A stretch of DNA of 64,000 nucleotides from Rhynchopus euleeides (taxonomy: Eukaryota > Euglenozoa > Diplonemea > Diplonemida > Diplonemidae): positions 310,001 through 374,000 of the forward strand of contig OY723249.1 of assembly GCA_963210315.1 (NCBI GenBank), written 5' to 3'. The position numbers and the translations under genes are program-made. The notes below the pieces were generated by a model. The model worked only from the letters and a program-made list of their open reading frames with translations, was not told the DNA's origin and made no database searches. Positions 9,700-20,000 of the stretch are shown here, one piece after another. The stretch's first letter is position 1, and every line of letters begins with the position of its first letter.

Positions 9700-10079
9700 T
9701 TTTTCGGAATTTCGTGGGGACCGGTACCCCATTTGAGGGCCAAAAATCTCATTTCCGAGGCCTGGGAATGGTCGCAGTGGCCTCAGATGTCCAAAAACGT
9801 TCAATTGACCTCTCCTCGAAAAAAAATTCGAAAGGTCCCCCCTACTGGCACCCCGGATTAGGACATGTCTCTGGGGGTGCCCGGGGGCATTTTTGGCCCA
9901 TTTTTGGCTGGGGAAAATGGGCCATTTTTCACGATTTTTTCGGTTTTTTGTCCGGACCGGCACCGCATTTGAGGGGCAAAAATCTGATTTCCGAGGCCCG
10001 GGAATGGTCGCAGTGGCTTCATTTGGCCAAAAACGTTCAATTTACCCTTCTCCAAAAAAAATTCGAAAGGGTCCCCCTA
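9700..10079. repeat. Two diverged direct repeats of about 150 bp
   Basis: The blocks 9715-9845 and about 9950-10079 both read GGACCGG.ACC.CATTTGAGG, then CGAGGC..GGGAATGGTCGC, then AAAAACGTTCAAT, and end in TTCGAAAGG..CCCCCTA. They are old duplicates. The second ends at the TA that precedes the next transposon. Confidence 0.7.
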
Positions 10080-10261
10080 CACGGTGGACTCCAGCGGCCC
10101 TAGCGGGAGTCTGGGAGCGGGAGTCTGAGCGGGTGTCAAAGACTCCCGCTAGCGGGAGTCCAGACTCCCGCTAGCGGGAGTCTATACTCCCGCTAGGGGG
10201 AGTCTGACTCCCCCTAGCGGGAGTCTTTTCACCTATTTTCATCCATTTTTCCCATGATATA
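10080..10261 (+). repeat. Left long terminal inverted repeat of the CACGG element
   Basis: Contains repeated ACTCCCGCTAGCGGGAGT palindromes. Its inner part pairs with 12290-12375. Confidence 0.85.
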
Positions 10262-10416
10262 GTTACAGTCTACTGGCGTGGGGGGTAAAATCATGGTGGA
10301 AGAGGGATGGGGAGGGGCTTGGTTTGCTTCTGTCAGTTTCCCCGGACTCTGGACTACCTACCTATCCTCCTGGTAGCGGCTGCACCTGCGGAGGTGAGCG
10401 GTTAGAATTTGAGGTG

Positions 10417-11551
10417 TCAAAGTGCGGCCATCGCCTGTCGTAGTTGTGTTACACCTTGGGCAAGACAAGCCATCCTGCAGGCCTCATCTTCTTCGTCAGA
10501 ACTGTCATCCCCCTCCTGCTGTGCGCGTTGGTCAAGCGTGCTCAAAGTCGCCTCGGATGACACGAATGGTGTGAAAGTCGCCCCCAGCGGGATTGGCATT
10601 TTGCACAAGCAGAGCGATAATTTGCGGTGTCCTTCGGGGAACCGGAACAGGAAGTAGGGCGCGCTGATGGGTTCAACGAAGTCCTGTGTGTTGCAGTGCA
10701 CAAACCCCTTCTGCAGCTGTGTCAACTGTGTGCAAAGAACATACACAGCCAATCTATGAGCGTGTCGGGTGTGCAGACACGGACACAGAATGACTTCTCT
10801 ATACCCGAGGATCCCGTCCTGCGACAGGTGCGCAACCTTCCAAGGCATGCCCGATGCGCGCCGCTTCTCTTCTGCCATCGCAAGATCTCTCTCGTAAGTT
10901 GCGGAGCTGGCGATTGTAACGGCATCTTTCTTGCGATGTCCGTTCTCTGCTTCTTCATTCGTCGTTGTTCTGCAGAGGCACTGCATCTTCTGGAGCCCAC
11001 CAATGATGGAGACTGTGTACGTAGGCATTGCGCGTTGATCCCTTTTCGGCATGCTCCATCAACCAGTGAAATATATGCCCTGAGATCCGAGCACGCAAGA
11101 AGGGAATCCGGGCTGACTCATCCTTGCATCCCCAGAAGCGCCAGGGGATGTCTGCATACCGGAAATGCATGAGGTCTGCAAGGGAGACAAAGAGGTAGCG
11201 GAACAAGCCCTTGTAGGTGTGTCCTGTGACAGGCAAGCACGACCTTCCGGAACTGAGCACCTGTCCCATGCTGCGACACATTCAGTGCAAGGTTTGTACA
11301 GGTCTTGTCGAATATTTTTTTGTTGTCTCATCCAGTACCCTGATCAGCCGCATGGCGAGCCCCTTGCAGTCATGGAGTGCTGGGGTGACGTAGCGGGCAT
11401 TGGGAAGCACACCTGCCAAGAGGGAGGGGTAGCCAGCCTCTTTCATCTCAGAGAGAGTCAGGTGCGGGTATCGATGCACCTGTTGATACCAGCGTTCTTC
11501 TGGGATGTCGCACAGTGAGCATCGGTGCCCTCGCCCCCCGCATCGCCTCAT
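10417..11551 (-). CDS. Spliced gene in the CACGG element, probable but unidentified transposase
   Basis: The ATG at 11551 opens a frame containing a Cys motif (CSLCDIPEERW). Three exons connect in frame through GT-AG introns of 39 nt (11261-11299) and 31 nt (10990-11020): 11551-11300, 11260-11021 and 10989-10417. The product is about 354 residues and ends in an acidic, Ser-rich stretch (DDSSDEEDE) and a short helix. Trp- and Tyr-rich segments such as YADIPWRFWGCKDE look structured. It sits exactly between the left TIR and the internal right-end copy, which argues that it is the element's own protein. No DDE motif was identified with confidence. Confidence 0.6.
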
Positions 11552-11572
11552 TGTTGCCCACTGCTGATCTAT

Positions 11573-11667
11573 ACTCCCGCTAGCGGGAGTTGGACTCCCC
11601 CTAGTTGAGACTCCCGAAAAGGGTTAAACCCGGTAGTGGTACCCTACCCCCGCTGGAGTCCACCGTG
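11573..11667 (-). repeat. Internal copy of the right end of the CACGG element
   Basis: Matches 12352-12449, including CGCTGGAGTCCACCGTG, apart from a short extra stretch near 11626-11638. It is not followed by TA (CAAGG follows), so it is either an internal duplication or the original end of a shorter element. Confidence 0.8.
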
Positions 11668-11816
11668 CAAGGCCGGATCAGCCCACGGGTGGGTTTGAGG
11701 AAGAAATCTGGGGGGGCAAATTTTGCTGCGACTTCCGGTTTCACCCGGCCGAACTCCAGCATCTATCCAGACCCACGGTGCCAAGCCGTTCGCCCGTGTC
11801 GCGATCATTCGCGGCT

Positions 11817-12197
11817 TCAGGCTGCCCCCGACGACACGTTTGTATCCTGCACCTTGCCATACTTCGCCTCCACCTTGTATATGACGGAGAGCGCCCTCCT
11901 TCCGCATCGTTGCGACTTCCCTGACAGCGAACTTATCCATGTCAGGGAAGACATGGCGATGATTGCGTTGGCCACCTGGGTGCTGTGCTGGTGGAGCTCC
12001 TTGCTCAACACCGTTGCTAGGAGCCTTCTAATGGATCCCAGTGTCAGCACACTGCCCCCTTTTTTAACAGGGAAGGCCGTGCAAAAATCATGCACAATGT
12101 TCGTCGCCTCCGCAGCCTCGGGACTCTCTGCGCTCTTCTTCTTCTTAATCGACTTTGCCGCCGGCTTCGCTGCCGGCTTCGTTGTCGTCTTCCCCAT
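11817..12197 (-). CDS. Basic N-terminal exon or small protein, unknown
   Basis: An ATG at 12197 starts a 126-residue frame with a strongly basic, Ala/Lys/Pro-rich head (KTTTKPAAKPAAKSIKKKK) resembling a histone tail or nuclear localisation signal. A more ordinary globular segment follows (LGSIRRLLATVLSKELHQHS). It lies between the internal and outer right ends of the transposon. It may be a first exon of the element's gene, interrupted by the internal end copy, or a separate small DNA-binding protein. Confidence 0.4.
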   Translation of the reverse strand: MGKTTTKPAAKPAAKSIKKKKSAESPEAAEATNIVHDFCTAFPVKKGGSVLTLGSIRRLLATVLSKELHQHSTQVANAIIAMSSLTWISSLSGKSQRCGRRALSVIYKVEAKYGKVQDTNVSSGAA

Positions 12198-12289
12198 TTT
12201 TGTGAATCAGGTCTGCGAGCTGGGATGGGTGGAAACGTCCGTTTCGTTTGGTGTGGCTGTACTTCAGTGACGAGTGCCACATTGCATAG

Positions 12290-12449
12290 GTATCATGGGA
12301 AAAATGAGTGAAAATAGGTGAAAAGACTCCCGCTAGGGGGAGTCAGACTCCCCCTAGCGGGAGTATAGACTCCCGCTAGCGGGAGTTGGACTCCCCCTAG
12401 TTGAGACTCCCGAAAAGGGTTACCCTACCCCCGCTGGAGTCCACCGTGT
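12290..12449 (-). repeat. Right long terminal inverted repeat of the CACGG element
   Basis: Reverse complement matches 10080-10261 in the CACGGTGGACTCCAGCGG tip and in the inner palindromic part, ending in TTTTCACCTATTTTCA. Confidence 0.85.
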
Positions 12450-12541
12450 ACAAATCGCCGGTCTTAGGAAATTTTTTTTTGGGCACCCAGATTTCAAAAA
12501 TTTTCAAACTATTTTCTGGACCAAAAATCAAACTATTGAGG

Positions 12542-12734
12542 TCCTGGCCGGACATGTCCGGGGGGGGGGGTCAAAATTGGATTTCCCGAATTTCCGGGTC
12601 CGGACATGTCCGCCCGGACATCCGGACACCAGAAAATGTCCGCCCGGACATGTCCGCCCTGTCCGGGGCGGACATTTCTGGATGTCCGGATGTCCGCCCG
12701 GACATGTCCGGGCGGGAAATTCGGGAAATGTCCG
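12542..12734. repeat. GGACATGTCCG palindrome block
   Basis: More than ten copies of GGACATGTCC or half-sites, with an outer inverted pair built on TTTCCCGAATTTCC. It looks like a foldback or MITE remnant. It abuts the next element directly at 12735. Confidence 0.7.
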
Positions 12735-12872
12735 CACGGTGGGATCTTGTAAATTTTACATGTATAACTACAAGTATAATACATGTATTATACATGTATA
12801 ATACTTGCATGTCAACTATTATACATGTATAATACATGTATATGCCTGAAATATACATGTAAAATACATGTA

Positions 12873-13532
12873 CCGTATACGTAAATATTTTGGAACGTAA
12901 ATATTATGGAACGTAAATATTTTGGAACGCTGGTGGGTTGGCGTTCCAGATTTTTTTCGTTCCATAATATTTACAGGGCTTTCTGCGACTCGGGGACTTG
13001 GACCAGGTGATCGGACGGCATGCAGAGTCCCTGACGGGACCTACTCGTGCACTTTTCGCGCGATTCCTGACGCAAGCCGTCCTCACCACCGAGTCCCCAA
13101 CTGGCCCTGTAAATATTTTGGAACGTAAATACCGTATACGTAAATATTATGGAACGTAAATATTATGGAACGGGCCCATTTTTGGCCGGTCCGTTCCATA
13201 ATATTTACGTTCCAAAATATTTACAGGGCCAGTTGGGGACTCGGTGGTGAGGACGGCTTGCGTCAGGAATCGCGCAAAAAGTGCACGAGTAGGTCCCGTC
13301 AGGGACTCTGCATGCCGTCCGATCACCTGGTCCAAGTCCCCGAGTCGCAGAAAGCCCTGTAAATATTATGGAACGAAAAAAATCTGGAACGCCAACCCAC
13401 CAGCGTTCCAAAATATTTACGTTCCATAATATTTACGTTCCAAAATATTTACGTATACGGTATTATGGAACGGACCGGCCAAAAATGGGCCCGTTCCATA
13501 ATATTTACGTTCCATAATATTTACGTATACGG
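12873..13532. mobile_element. CCGTATACG MITE, itself interrupted by another copy
   Basis: CCGTATACG ends flanked by TA (12871-12872, 13533-13534). Without the nested copy it is about 329 bp. Its core is the same as that of 8546-8890, in the opposite orientation. Confidence 0.92.
13132..13460. mobile_element. CCGTATACG MITE nested in its own family
   Basis: Inserted at a TA within the outer copy (13130-13131, duplicated at 13461-13462). Removing it restores the expected TAAATATTATGGAACGGACC of the host MITE. Confidence 0.93.
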
Positions 13533-13775
13533 TATATCAAGTAAAAATACATGTATAATACTTGCATGTCAACTATTATACATGTATTTTTACTTGATAT
13601 ACATGTATTTTACATGTATATTTCAGGCATTTACATGTATTTTACATGTATAATACTTGTCATGCAAGTATTATACATGTAAAATACTTGCATGACAAGT
13701 AAAATACTTGCATGCAAGTAAAATACATGTATTTTACTTGCATGCAAGTATTTTACTTGTCATGCAAGTATTATA

Positions 13776-14584
13776 CCGTAAACGGAAAAAGGGTGGACCG
13801 TAAAAATGTTCCAAGTTCCCAAAAAAAGGCCAAACGTTCCATCTTTTTTACGGTCCACCATTTATTGGGACTGCATATGGAAAAGACAATGCGATTTTCG
13901 CCCGCGGGCTGGTGGGTTGCGGGGCGCGGACTGCGGCCTCCACGCCGCAGACTCCCGCACGTAGGCCTCCCGACCTCCCAGCTTTGGACCCTCCCTCCAC
14001 CACCGCAACCAACACCAGCAAGAGAAGCAAGTCCTCCCTGCGTGTGGAAAGGGCACGATCACCACCACTCACCTCGAGACTCACCCACCACCACACCTCG
14101 AGAAGTGTAGTACCATGCAAGGAGCGTTCCGGTAGAAGTAAAAGTAGAACCTGATGCACGAGCCCACAAAAGCAGCCACAGTACGGCAGGGCGCGCAGAC
14201 AGAAGCTGAGACCACCGGGCTCCCTCCAGATGTAAATTCGTGAATCAGTGCCCGGAAAATTCAGGGAAATCGTACTCCTTTAGTGCAGTACACCCTGCAG
14301 TAACTGTGGGAGAACAGTTCCCGGACGATGGTGAGCGCACACTCTGTGCTGAGGCCCTGTGGTGTTAATCCTGCAGCTTCAGTCGTACGATTTCCTTGGT
14401 TCCTTCGCGACTTCGTCACGAAGGAACTCGTAAAAAAACCGCCAAGTCCACTATCCCAACCGTAAAATAGGTGGACCGTAAAAATGTTCCAAGTTCCGGA
14501 AAAATCCCATTTGTTCCATCTTTTTTACGGTCCACCTATAGTACGGTTCACCTTTATTACGGTCCACAATATTTCCGTTTACGG
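13776..14584. mobile_element. 809-bp MITE with CCGTAAACGG ends
   Basis: The ends read CCGTAAACGGAAA and TTTCCGTTTACGG, flanked by TA (13774-13775, 14585-14586). Inside are repeated GGTGGACCGTAAAAATGTTC motifs in both orientations. It resembles the CCGTATACG family in tip and target. No transposase ORF is evident. Confidence 0.9.
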
Positions 14585-14770
14585 TATAATAGTTGACATG
14601 CAAGTATTATACATGTATTTTTACTTGATATACATGTATTTTACATGTATATTTCAGGCATATACATGTATTATACATGTATAATAGTTGACATGCATGT
14701 ATTATACATGTATAATACATGTATTATACTTGTAGTTATACATGTAAAATTTACAAGATCCCACCGTGTA

Positions 14771-15230
14771 GGGGGGGGGGGGTGGGGGGTGGTGCCGAAA
14801 CCAGATGTTTTCCCGGCTCAGCACTTTCGACAAATCAAAAGCCCCGGTCAGGGCACCCACTCCGACTTTGTGGATCCAGGGGGTAGTGTGTTGCGGAAAG
14901 AGGGATATTGGCACTCCCGTGAGTATGTGTATTGTGTGGATGTGTACATGTTGTGCGTACCCCCACCCATCCCTTCCCCCCGCCGAACAAAGCCGACGGC
15001 TTCTCAGATTCGTTATCCTGTTGGTGATACCGGCCTCAGATGACGAACTTGCCTTCTTTTGATTTCTCTTTTTGAACTATGTTGTGAGGAGGAGGGTAAA
15101 GGGTGTGTGTGTGTGTGTGTGTGTGGCGTTGTGTTTTTGTCTTGGGTGCGTTTTTTTTCCAAATATCCAGACCGATTCAGAAAATCGAGATACAACAAAC
15201 GAACAGAACAAAAAAAATCGATAATAAAAG
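14771..15230. other. Intergenic sequence with a G tract and GT microsatellite
   Basis: A G-rich tract opens the interval, and a (GT)11 microsatellite lies at 15103-15124. No gene is supported. Confidence 0.5.
15103..15124 (+). repeat. (GT)n microsatellite
   Basis: Eleven uninterrupted GT dinucleotides. Confidence 0.95.
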
Positions 15231-15238
15231 GTTGGGGA

Positions 15239-15866
15239 CAGTGTTTTCCCGATCATCAAGAAAAAAACGGGGCTCATGATGAGGTACATTTTTTGGGGGG
15301 GTGTGAAAAAAATTTTCTCGCGCTGATTTTGTAAGTATGCGCAGTGGTTTCCCGAAAATCCATAGGGGGTCTAGGGGGGTCTGGGGGGCGGAGCCCCCCA
15401 GCCGCCGGAGGCCACGGTAGTGAACATCTGTTGCGTTTGGATGTCATCCTGGCATGTAAATGCTGACCACAGGTCCTATGAGCAGGCACTGCTGGCCGGA
15501 GGAAGTACACCGCCTGTTTTGATGCCTCTGTACGAGGCCTGGCGCTCCAGTTCGCCCTTCTCTTTTAGGAAGGTGTCGCAGTCAGTTCTTCGCATTTGCC
15601 CCCCTTCCACCACCAAAAAACTGAGAGAGCTTTTTCTGCATCTAATAGCAGCACCCTGTGGGGGTGGCGCCTGTTAGGGAGGGGGGTTGTTCTGTGCGTG
15701 ATGAAAAAACTGCCCCTCATCAGAAAAAGTGCCCCTGAAGACCCTCGGAGCCCCCAGATTCTTTTCCTAAGGAAAATCCCTGTTATGATGAGTTCATCAA
15801 GCCAATTTTCGGGAAAAATGAAAAAATGATGAGTTCATCATGGTTTTCATCATCGGGAAAACACTG
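15239..15866. mobile_element. hAT-like non-autonomous element, 628 bp, 8-bp target duplication
   Basis: Perfect 15-bp inverted ends CAGTGTTTTCCCGAT, extended imperfectly by ATGATGAG motifs. An identical 8-bp GTTGGGGA lies on each side (15231-15238, 15867-15874). A CAGTG tip with 8-bp duplication is the hAT signature. The interior carries one GC-hairpin module in the minus orientation and no transposase. Confidence 0.9.
15372..15424 (-). repeat. Dispersed GC-hairpin module
   Basis: Reverse-complement copy of the CACTACCGTGGCCTCCGGCG module with its GGGGGGCGGAGCCCCCC hairpin, inside a hAT-like element. Confidence 0.85.
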
Positions 15867-15874
15867 GTTGGGGA

Positions 15875-16612
15875 TAGGGTGTGTGGGGGTTGATTGAAGC
15901 CTGGTTTGGCCCGTCAACCGGGGGATCCTGACTCACAGTCAGGAGCACGCAAGAGGTGCACACAACCTTGCGGTTGCCTCACCTCTGCCGATGCATCAGC
16001 TGCAGACATGCCTCTCTCAGTGGAAATTCGACAGTTGCTGCTTGCCAATCGGCAGGGGCGGGGAAATCTGATCTGTGGCAATCTGTGCCAGTATTACGAC
16101 CCAGACTGCAGTGTTTGCCTTAAACAATATTCCCACGGCCTGCATTCCTCCGGAACCCAGAGCCAGTTCCCACCCCCCGTGACACTCCCTTCTGTGGAAA
16201 GTCCTGGGGGGTGGTGCGCTAGTCCTTCAGGCAGGGTTCCTAAGTCCAAACAAGGCTCGCCTCGCAGCGGCCGATCCCCTACACCTCACTGGTTATCTTG
16301 TCGTCTTAGGGGATCATCAACGACCTCTACGCCCCAACAAACCCTCTGGCGGGCCGAGACGAACAAGAAGTGACATACACAATGCCGCCAGAGATTTTGT
16401 GCCATTTTTTTTACACAGCGCAACCCAGCATTGATACGGGGGCCGCGGGATAGGGCAAAACCCTCGGCTGTGTTTTTGGGGTTCTTTTTTCAGCGGCATT
16501 TTTTTTACATGCCTTTACACCAGTGCCTGTGTAAAGGAATACCTTCGGAACACACCAACACATCATTGCGGCGTGTGGTGGCAGTTGGCTGTTCGTTCTT
16601 CAGGATGGTGTT
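15875..16612 (+). other. Region with one weak ORF (15894-16373)
   Basis: A 159-residue plus-strand frame contains a Cys-rich patch (LICGNLCQYYDPDCSVC) that could be part of an exon. Codon pattern and neighbours give no further support, and no family is recognised. Confidence 0.25.
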
Positions 16613-16680
16613 CACGGTGGGATCTTGTAAATTTTACATGCATAACTACAAGTATAATACATGTATTTTACATGTATAAT
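16613..16680 (+). repeat. Truncated left end of the CACGGTGGGATC element
   Basis: Matches 12735-12800 (CACGGTGGGATCTTGTAAAT and the ACATGTATAATAC tract) and stops abruptly at the shared GGAGGATCC repeat. Confidence 0.8.
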
Positions 16681-16760
16681 GGAGGATCCTTGAAATCGGT
16701 AGTGGACAGTAGCGGACAGGGCGGACATTTCCTTGTGGAAAAAGTGCCCGAAAAAAAAAT
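16681..16760 (+). repeat. Direct repeat shared with 9054-9132
   Basis: Same GGAGGATCCTTGAAATCGGT block. After it the two loci diverge, here into the leader of the retrotransposon. Confidence 0.8.
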
Positions 16761-17080
16761 TGACCAACGATTTCTTAAGCTACAGTTTCTGTACTTCATT
16801 GGTATACACACTCGCGCTCCCCCCCCCCCCCTGGTCGGTTGGGTTCTCCCCTCCCCTTTCAAAAACCCCTCCCTCTCCCTCCTCTCCCCCATCCCTTTTC
16901 CCCTTTCCAAACTTCTTCTTGAACTTGCGGGCGGGCAGAGTCGGGAGGGCTGGTTGGGCTAATAGCGTATCCCCAAGCAAAAAACCACTCCCCCTGGGGC
17001 CACTTGTCCCTCGGGCTCTGTTCCCCTTCCCTTCCCAGTCCCCCCCTTCCCACCCCCGACGCACGCGAGCGCGAGTCGTG

Positions 17081-20000
17081 ATGGAGGCGCGAGATGCGCC
17101 CGGCCGTGGGCACGCGAGGAGGCGAGGGCAGTGGGCCCTCATGGCGCTGCTGGTGGCGGCGCTCACGCCCCCAGCGGGAGAGCAGCCCGGGCCGCCCCCG
17201 GTAGCGAGGGAGACGGGGGGGTCGCAGCCCCCCACACGAGTGCAGCCCGGGCCGCCCCCGGTAGCGGCAGCGGCGCGGGGGTCGCAACCCCCCGCACGTG
17301 GGCAGCCCGGGTCGCCCCCGGTAGCGGCGGGAGCAGCGGCAGCAACGGCTGCGGCGGCGGCGGCAGCACCGGGACAGGCGGAGCCGGGGGAGGGCGGGGC
17401 CCACACGGGCCCCCCCCCAACAACAGCACACCGGTCTGACCCACCGGCTTCATGCACCCCCCAACGGCACTCCCCGACGGCTGCGGAAGGGCCGCGGCCC
17501 CCCCCCGAGCAGGCAGCGGCGGTCACCGCTGCAGAGACCACGCCCGCAGGGCCTCTGGAGCGGCGGAAGCCGCTTAGCCGCCCCCGCGGGGCCAAGTACG
17601 GCGCCCCCGGCGTGATAGCTGACAGGGGGGGACGAGATGGGCTCTGCCCGCGTTGTGGGGGATGGTGGGAGGGAGTGTCGTGTGGTCCCCCCCCCGTCCC
17701 GGGCTCCCCCCTCCCAGCTTATGTCTTTCCACCCCCCTCCCCCGAGCTCCCCCCCCTGGGCGGGTACTGGGGGGTTGGCTGGGTAAGGGCGACTCTTGGG
17801 TGGGCGGTGGTGGTGGCGGGGACGCTGGGCTGGAGCTGGTGGCCGGCTGTATTTGCCCTGAGTCGGTGCCGGGCGCGAGGCTGGTGGGCAGTCGGGCGGA
17901 GACGGGCGACGAGGCTGATGCACAGTGTGTGGGGGCAGTCGAAAGCGTGGAGAGCAGCGGTGGTGGGAGGGTGCTGCTGGGTGGTGGCGGGCGGGGTGGA
18001 ACGCGCCTGGGCCTCGTCAGCTGCTGCGTGCTGGGGGTTCGTCTTCGTCTGGGAGCCTAGGTGGGTCGCACTACAGGGAGAGACGGCCTGGGCCTGGTGG
18101 TGGGGGTTGGGGGTCCTGCCCGTACTGCTGGCTGCGGGGCTGTCCCCATCAAGAGCGGCGCGGGGCATTTCCTGGGCCCTAGGGCGGGTGAGCCGGGTGG
18201 TGCGCTGGCTGAGGGTGTCGGGCAGGGCGGCGGGTGTGCTCCCGGGGTTCACGGAGGCGTGCGGGCTGGCGGCGGGCCTGGGCGGGGCGGCCGTGATCGC
18301 CGCCGGCGCGCTCTGGGTTGAGGTCCTATCTGCGAGCGATCTACGGGCAGGAGTGGTGGCGGCGTCCGCATACGGGCTGGCGACGGGCGGGTGGGTGCTG
18401 GTGGGCTCGGCGATGGTACGGCAGCGCCGCCTGGCCAACCGACGCGGCTGGCTCCCTCGCTGGTCGTGGAGGGCCCGCAGGCGATCCCGATGGGTGGCCC
18501 GCAGGCCGCGCCTGGAGGTTCTCCTGCCTGCCTCCGTCCGCCGCTCGGAGGACCGGATCGGCGCCGGGCTGGACGCGCTGCGTCGGGTGAGTCGGGCGGA
18601 GCGAGTGGCAGAGGTGTTGCCGGTCCTGGCGTCGGCGGGGGCCCTGTCGGGCGGGGTCTGGGGGCTGGGGTTCCTGTCGCTCGCGTGTCTCGTCTGGGCT
18701 GGGGTGGAGGTGGCCGTGACGGCAGCGCGGCTGCGGGAGTCGGAGATGCGGGACGCGGTGACCCTGGACTTGTGGCGCTCCGTACAGCCCATGAGACGGA
18801 CCCGCCTCCTGTGCGCAACGTCAGAGCGCCCCCCGCTCTTCCTCGGCCCGCGCGACCTGTGCGGTGGGGACCTGGAGATGGAGGAGGACTGGACTGGGGT
18901 GGACGAGGTCCTGTCGCAGTTCGGGGGGTCCAGGGTGCCGAATCAGGCGACAGGGGACTGCCTCTTCGCGGCACTCACGCCCACGGCCGCCCTCCCCTCC
19001 CACGACGACATAGTGGGCATGCGCTCCGAGCTGTCCCGGCGTGCAGGGGACGCCTCGGTGAAACCTCAACTGCTTCACTTGTTAGGGGACGCCAGGCGGG
19101 TCGAGGAGTATCGGGCGGGCCTGGCTGGTGCGGCGCATGGGGACCACCTCGCGCTGCACCTGGCGGCGGGAGCGTGGGACTTGTCAGTGGTGGTGGTGCA
19201 GGAGGGCAGGGGTCAGGCAATCCGTGTGGACCCGCGGCGCCCTAAGAAGCAGGGGCCAGCCCCCGCAGATGTCAGGGTGGTGGCTCTCTCTGGCAACCAC
19301 TACGAGGGAGTGGCCATGCCCCTTGCCCGACGCAGGGCCCTTCGAGAGAGCGCGGCGCCGGCCCACCTCAGCCCAGCCACGTGTCGAGACGCCTGCCCGG
19401 CGGCCCTAGGGGAGGGTGCCCAGGAGGCAGAAGGGGCGGGCCTGGGGGATGTGCGTCGCCGCTGGTTCTGCCCCCTCACGGCCTGCGCGGGCTCGGCTCT
19501 CCACCGGCATACGCCGTATTCGTCCAAGGAGACGCTCCGCAAGCACGCCCAGGCGCACGCAGACCAGGGTGAGGAGTTCCCGCCGAGCGCGCTTCGTCTG
19601 CTGGGCATGAAGAAGTGCATGTGGTGCTCGAAGGTAATGAGCACCTCCTTGGACTCCTGCGTGAAGTGCCGCCCACGTGGCGCGACCCCTGTGGTGCCGA
19701 ACAGGCGCGCACCCTCTGCGGCGGAGGCAGCGGATGCGGGTCGCCTCCCTCCCCTTGAGAGCATCCACACGGAGCGAGTGGGGGTGTCGCTGTCGGTCCC
19801 CGGGGCGATCCTCCGCCCGGCGGCGGTAGCCTATAGCCAGGCCCTGTGGGATGTCGCAGCGAATAGTTCGAGCACCACGGCGTGGCTCCGCCTCCTCTTG
19901 GTGCCCAAAACCCTCTTCCGCACCTACCGTGGAGGGAAGAAGAAGCAGCTGCTGGCGAAGCGGGCCCGGGAGGAGGCGATCATCCTCTGGCGGGAAGGAC

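Larger units (their letters stand above)
10080..12449 (-). mobile_element. CACGG-TIR transposon with a spliced gene and a duplicated right end
   Basis: The ends begin CACGGTGGACTCCAGCGG and are flanked by TA (10078-10079, 12450-12451). The inverted repeats extend to about 160-180 bp and are made of ACTCCCGCTAGCGGGAGT palindromes followed by TTTTCACCTATTTTCA. A second right-end copy lies inside at 11573-11667. The minus strand carries the gene at 10417-11551 and possibly 11817-12197. A 208-bp MITE of the same family is at 34984-35191. A start with CAC recalls CACTA elements, but the flanks support a 2-bp TA duplication rather than 3 bp, so the superfamily is left open. Confidence 0.85.
12735..14768. 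mobile_element. MITE-like element with CACGGTGGGATCTTG ends, split by two insertions
   Basis: The left end CACGGTGGGATCTTGTAAAT is mirrored at 14768, where the flank is TA (14769-14770); the left flank lacks TA. The termini continue as long inverted tracts of ACATGTATAATAC-type palindromes. Removing nested elements 12873-13532 and 13776-14584 leaves about 0.56 kb of almost pure palindromic AT-rich sequence without an ORF. A truncated left end is at 16613. Confidence 0.8.

Noticed and set aside
10080..12449. Classical CACTA (En/Spm) element
   Set aside because: The CAC tip fits, but three copies show TA flanks on both sides and no 3-bp duplication, and no CACTA transposase motif was seen.
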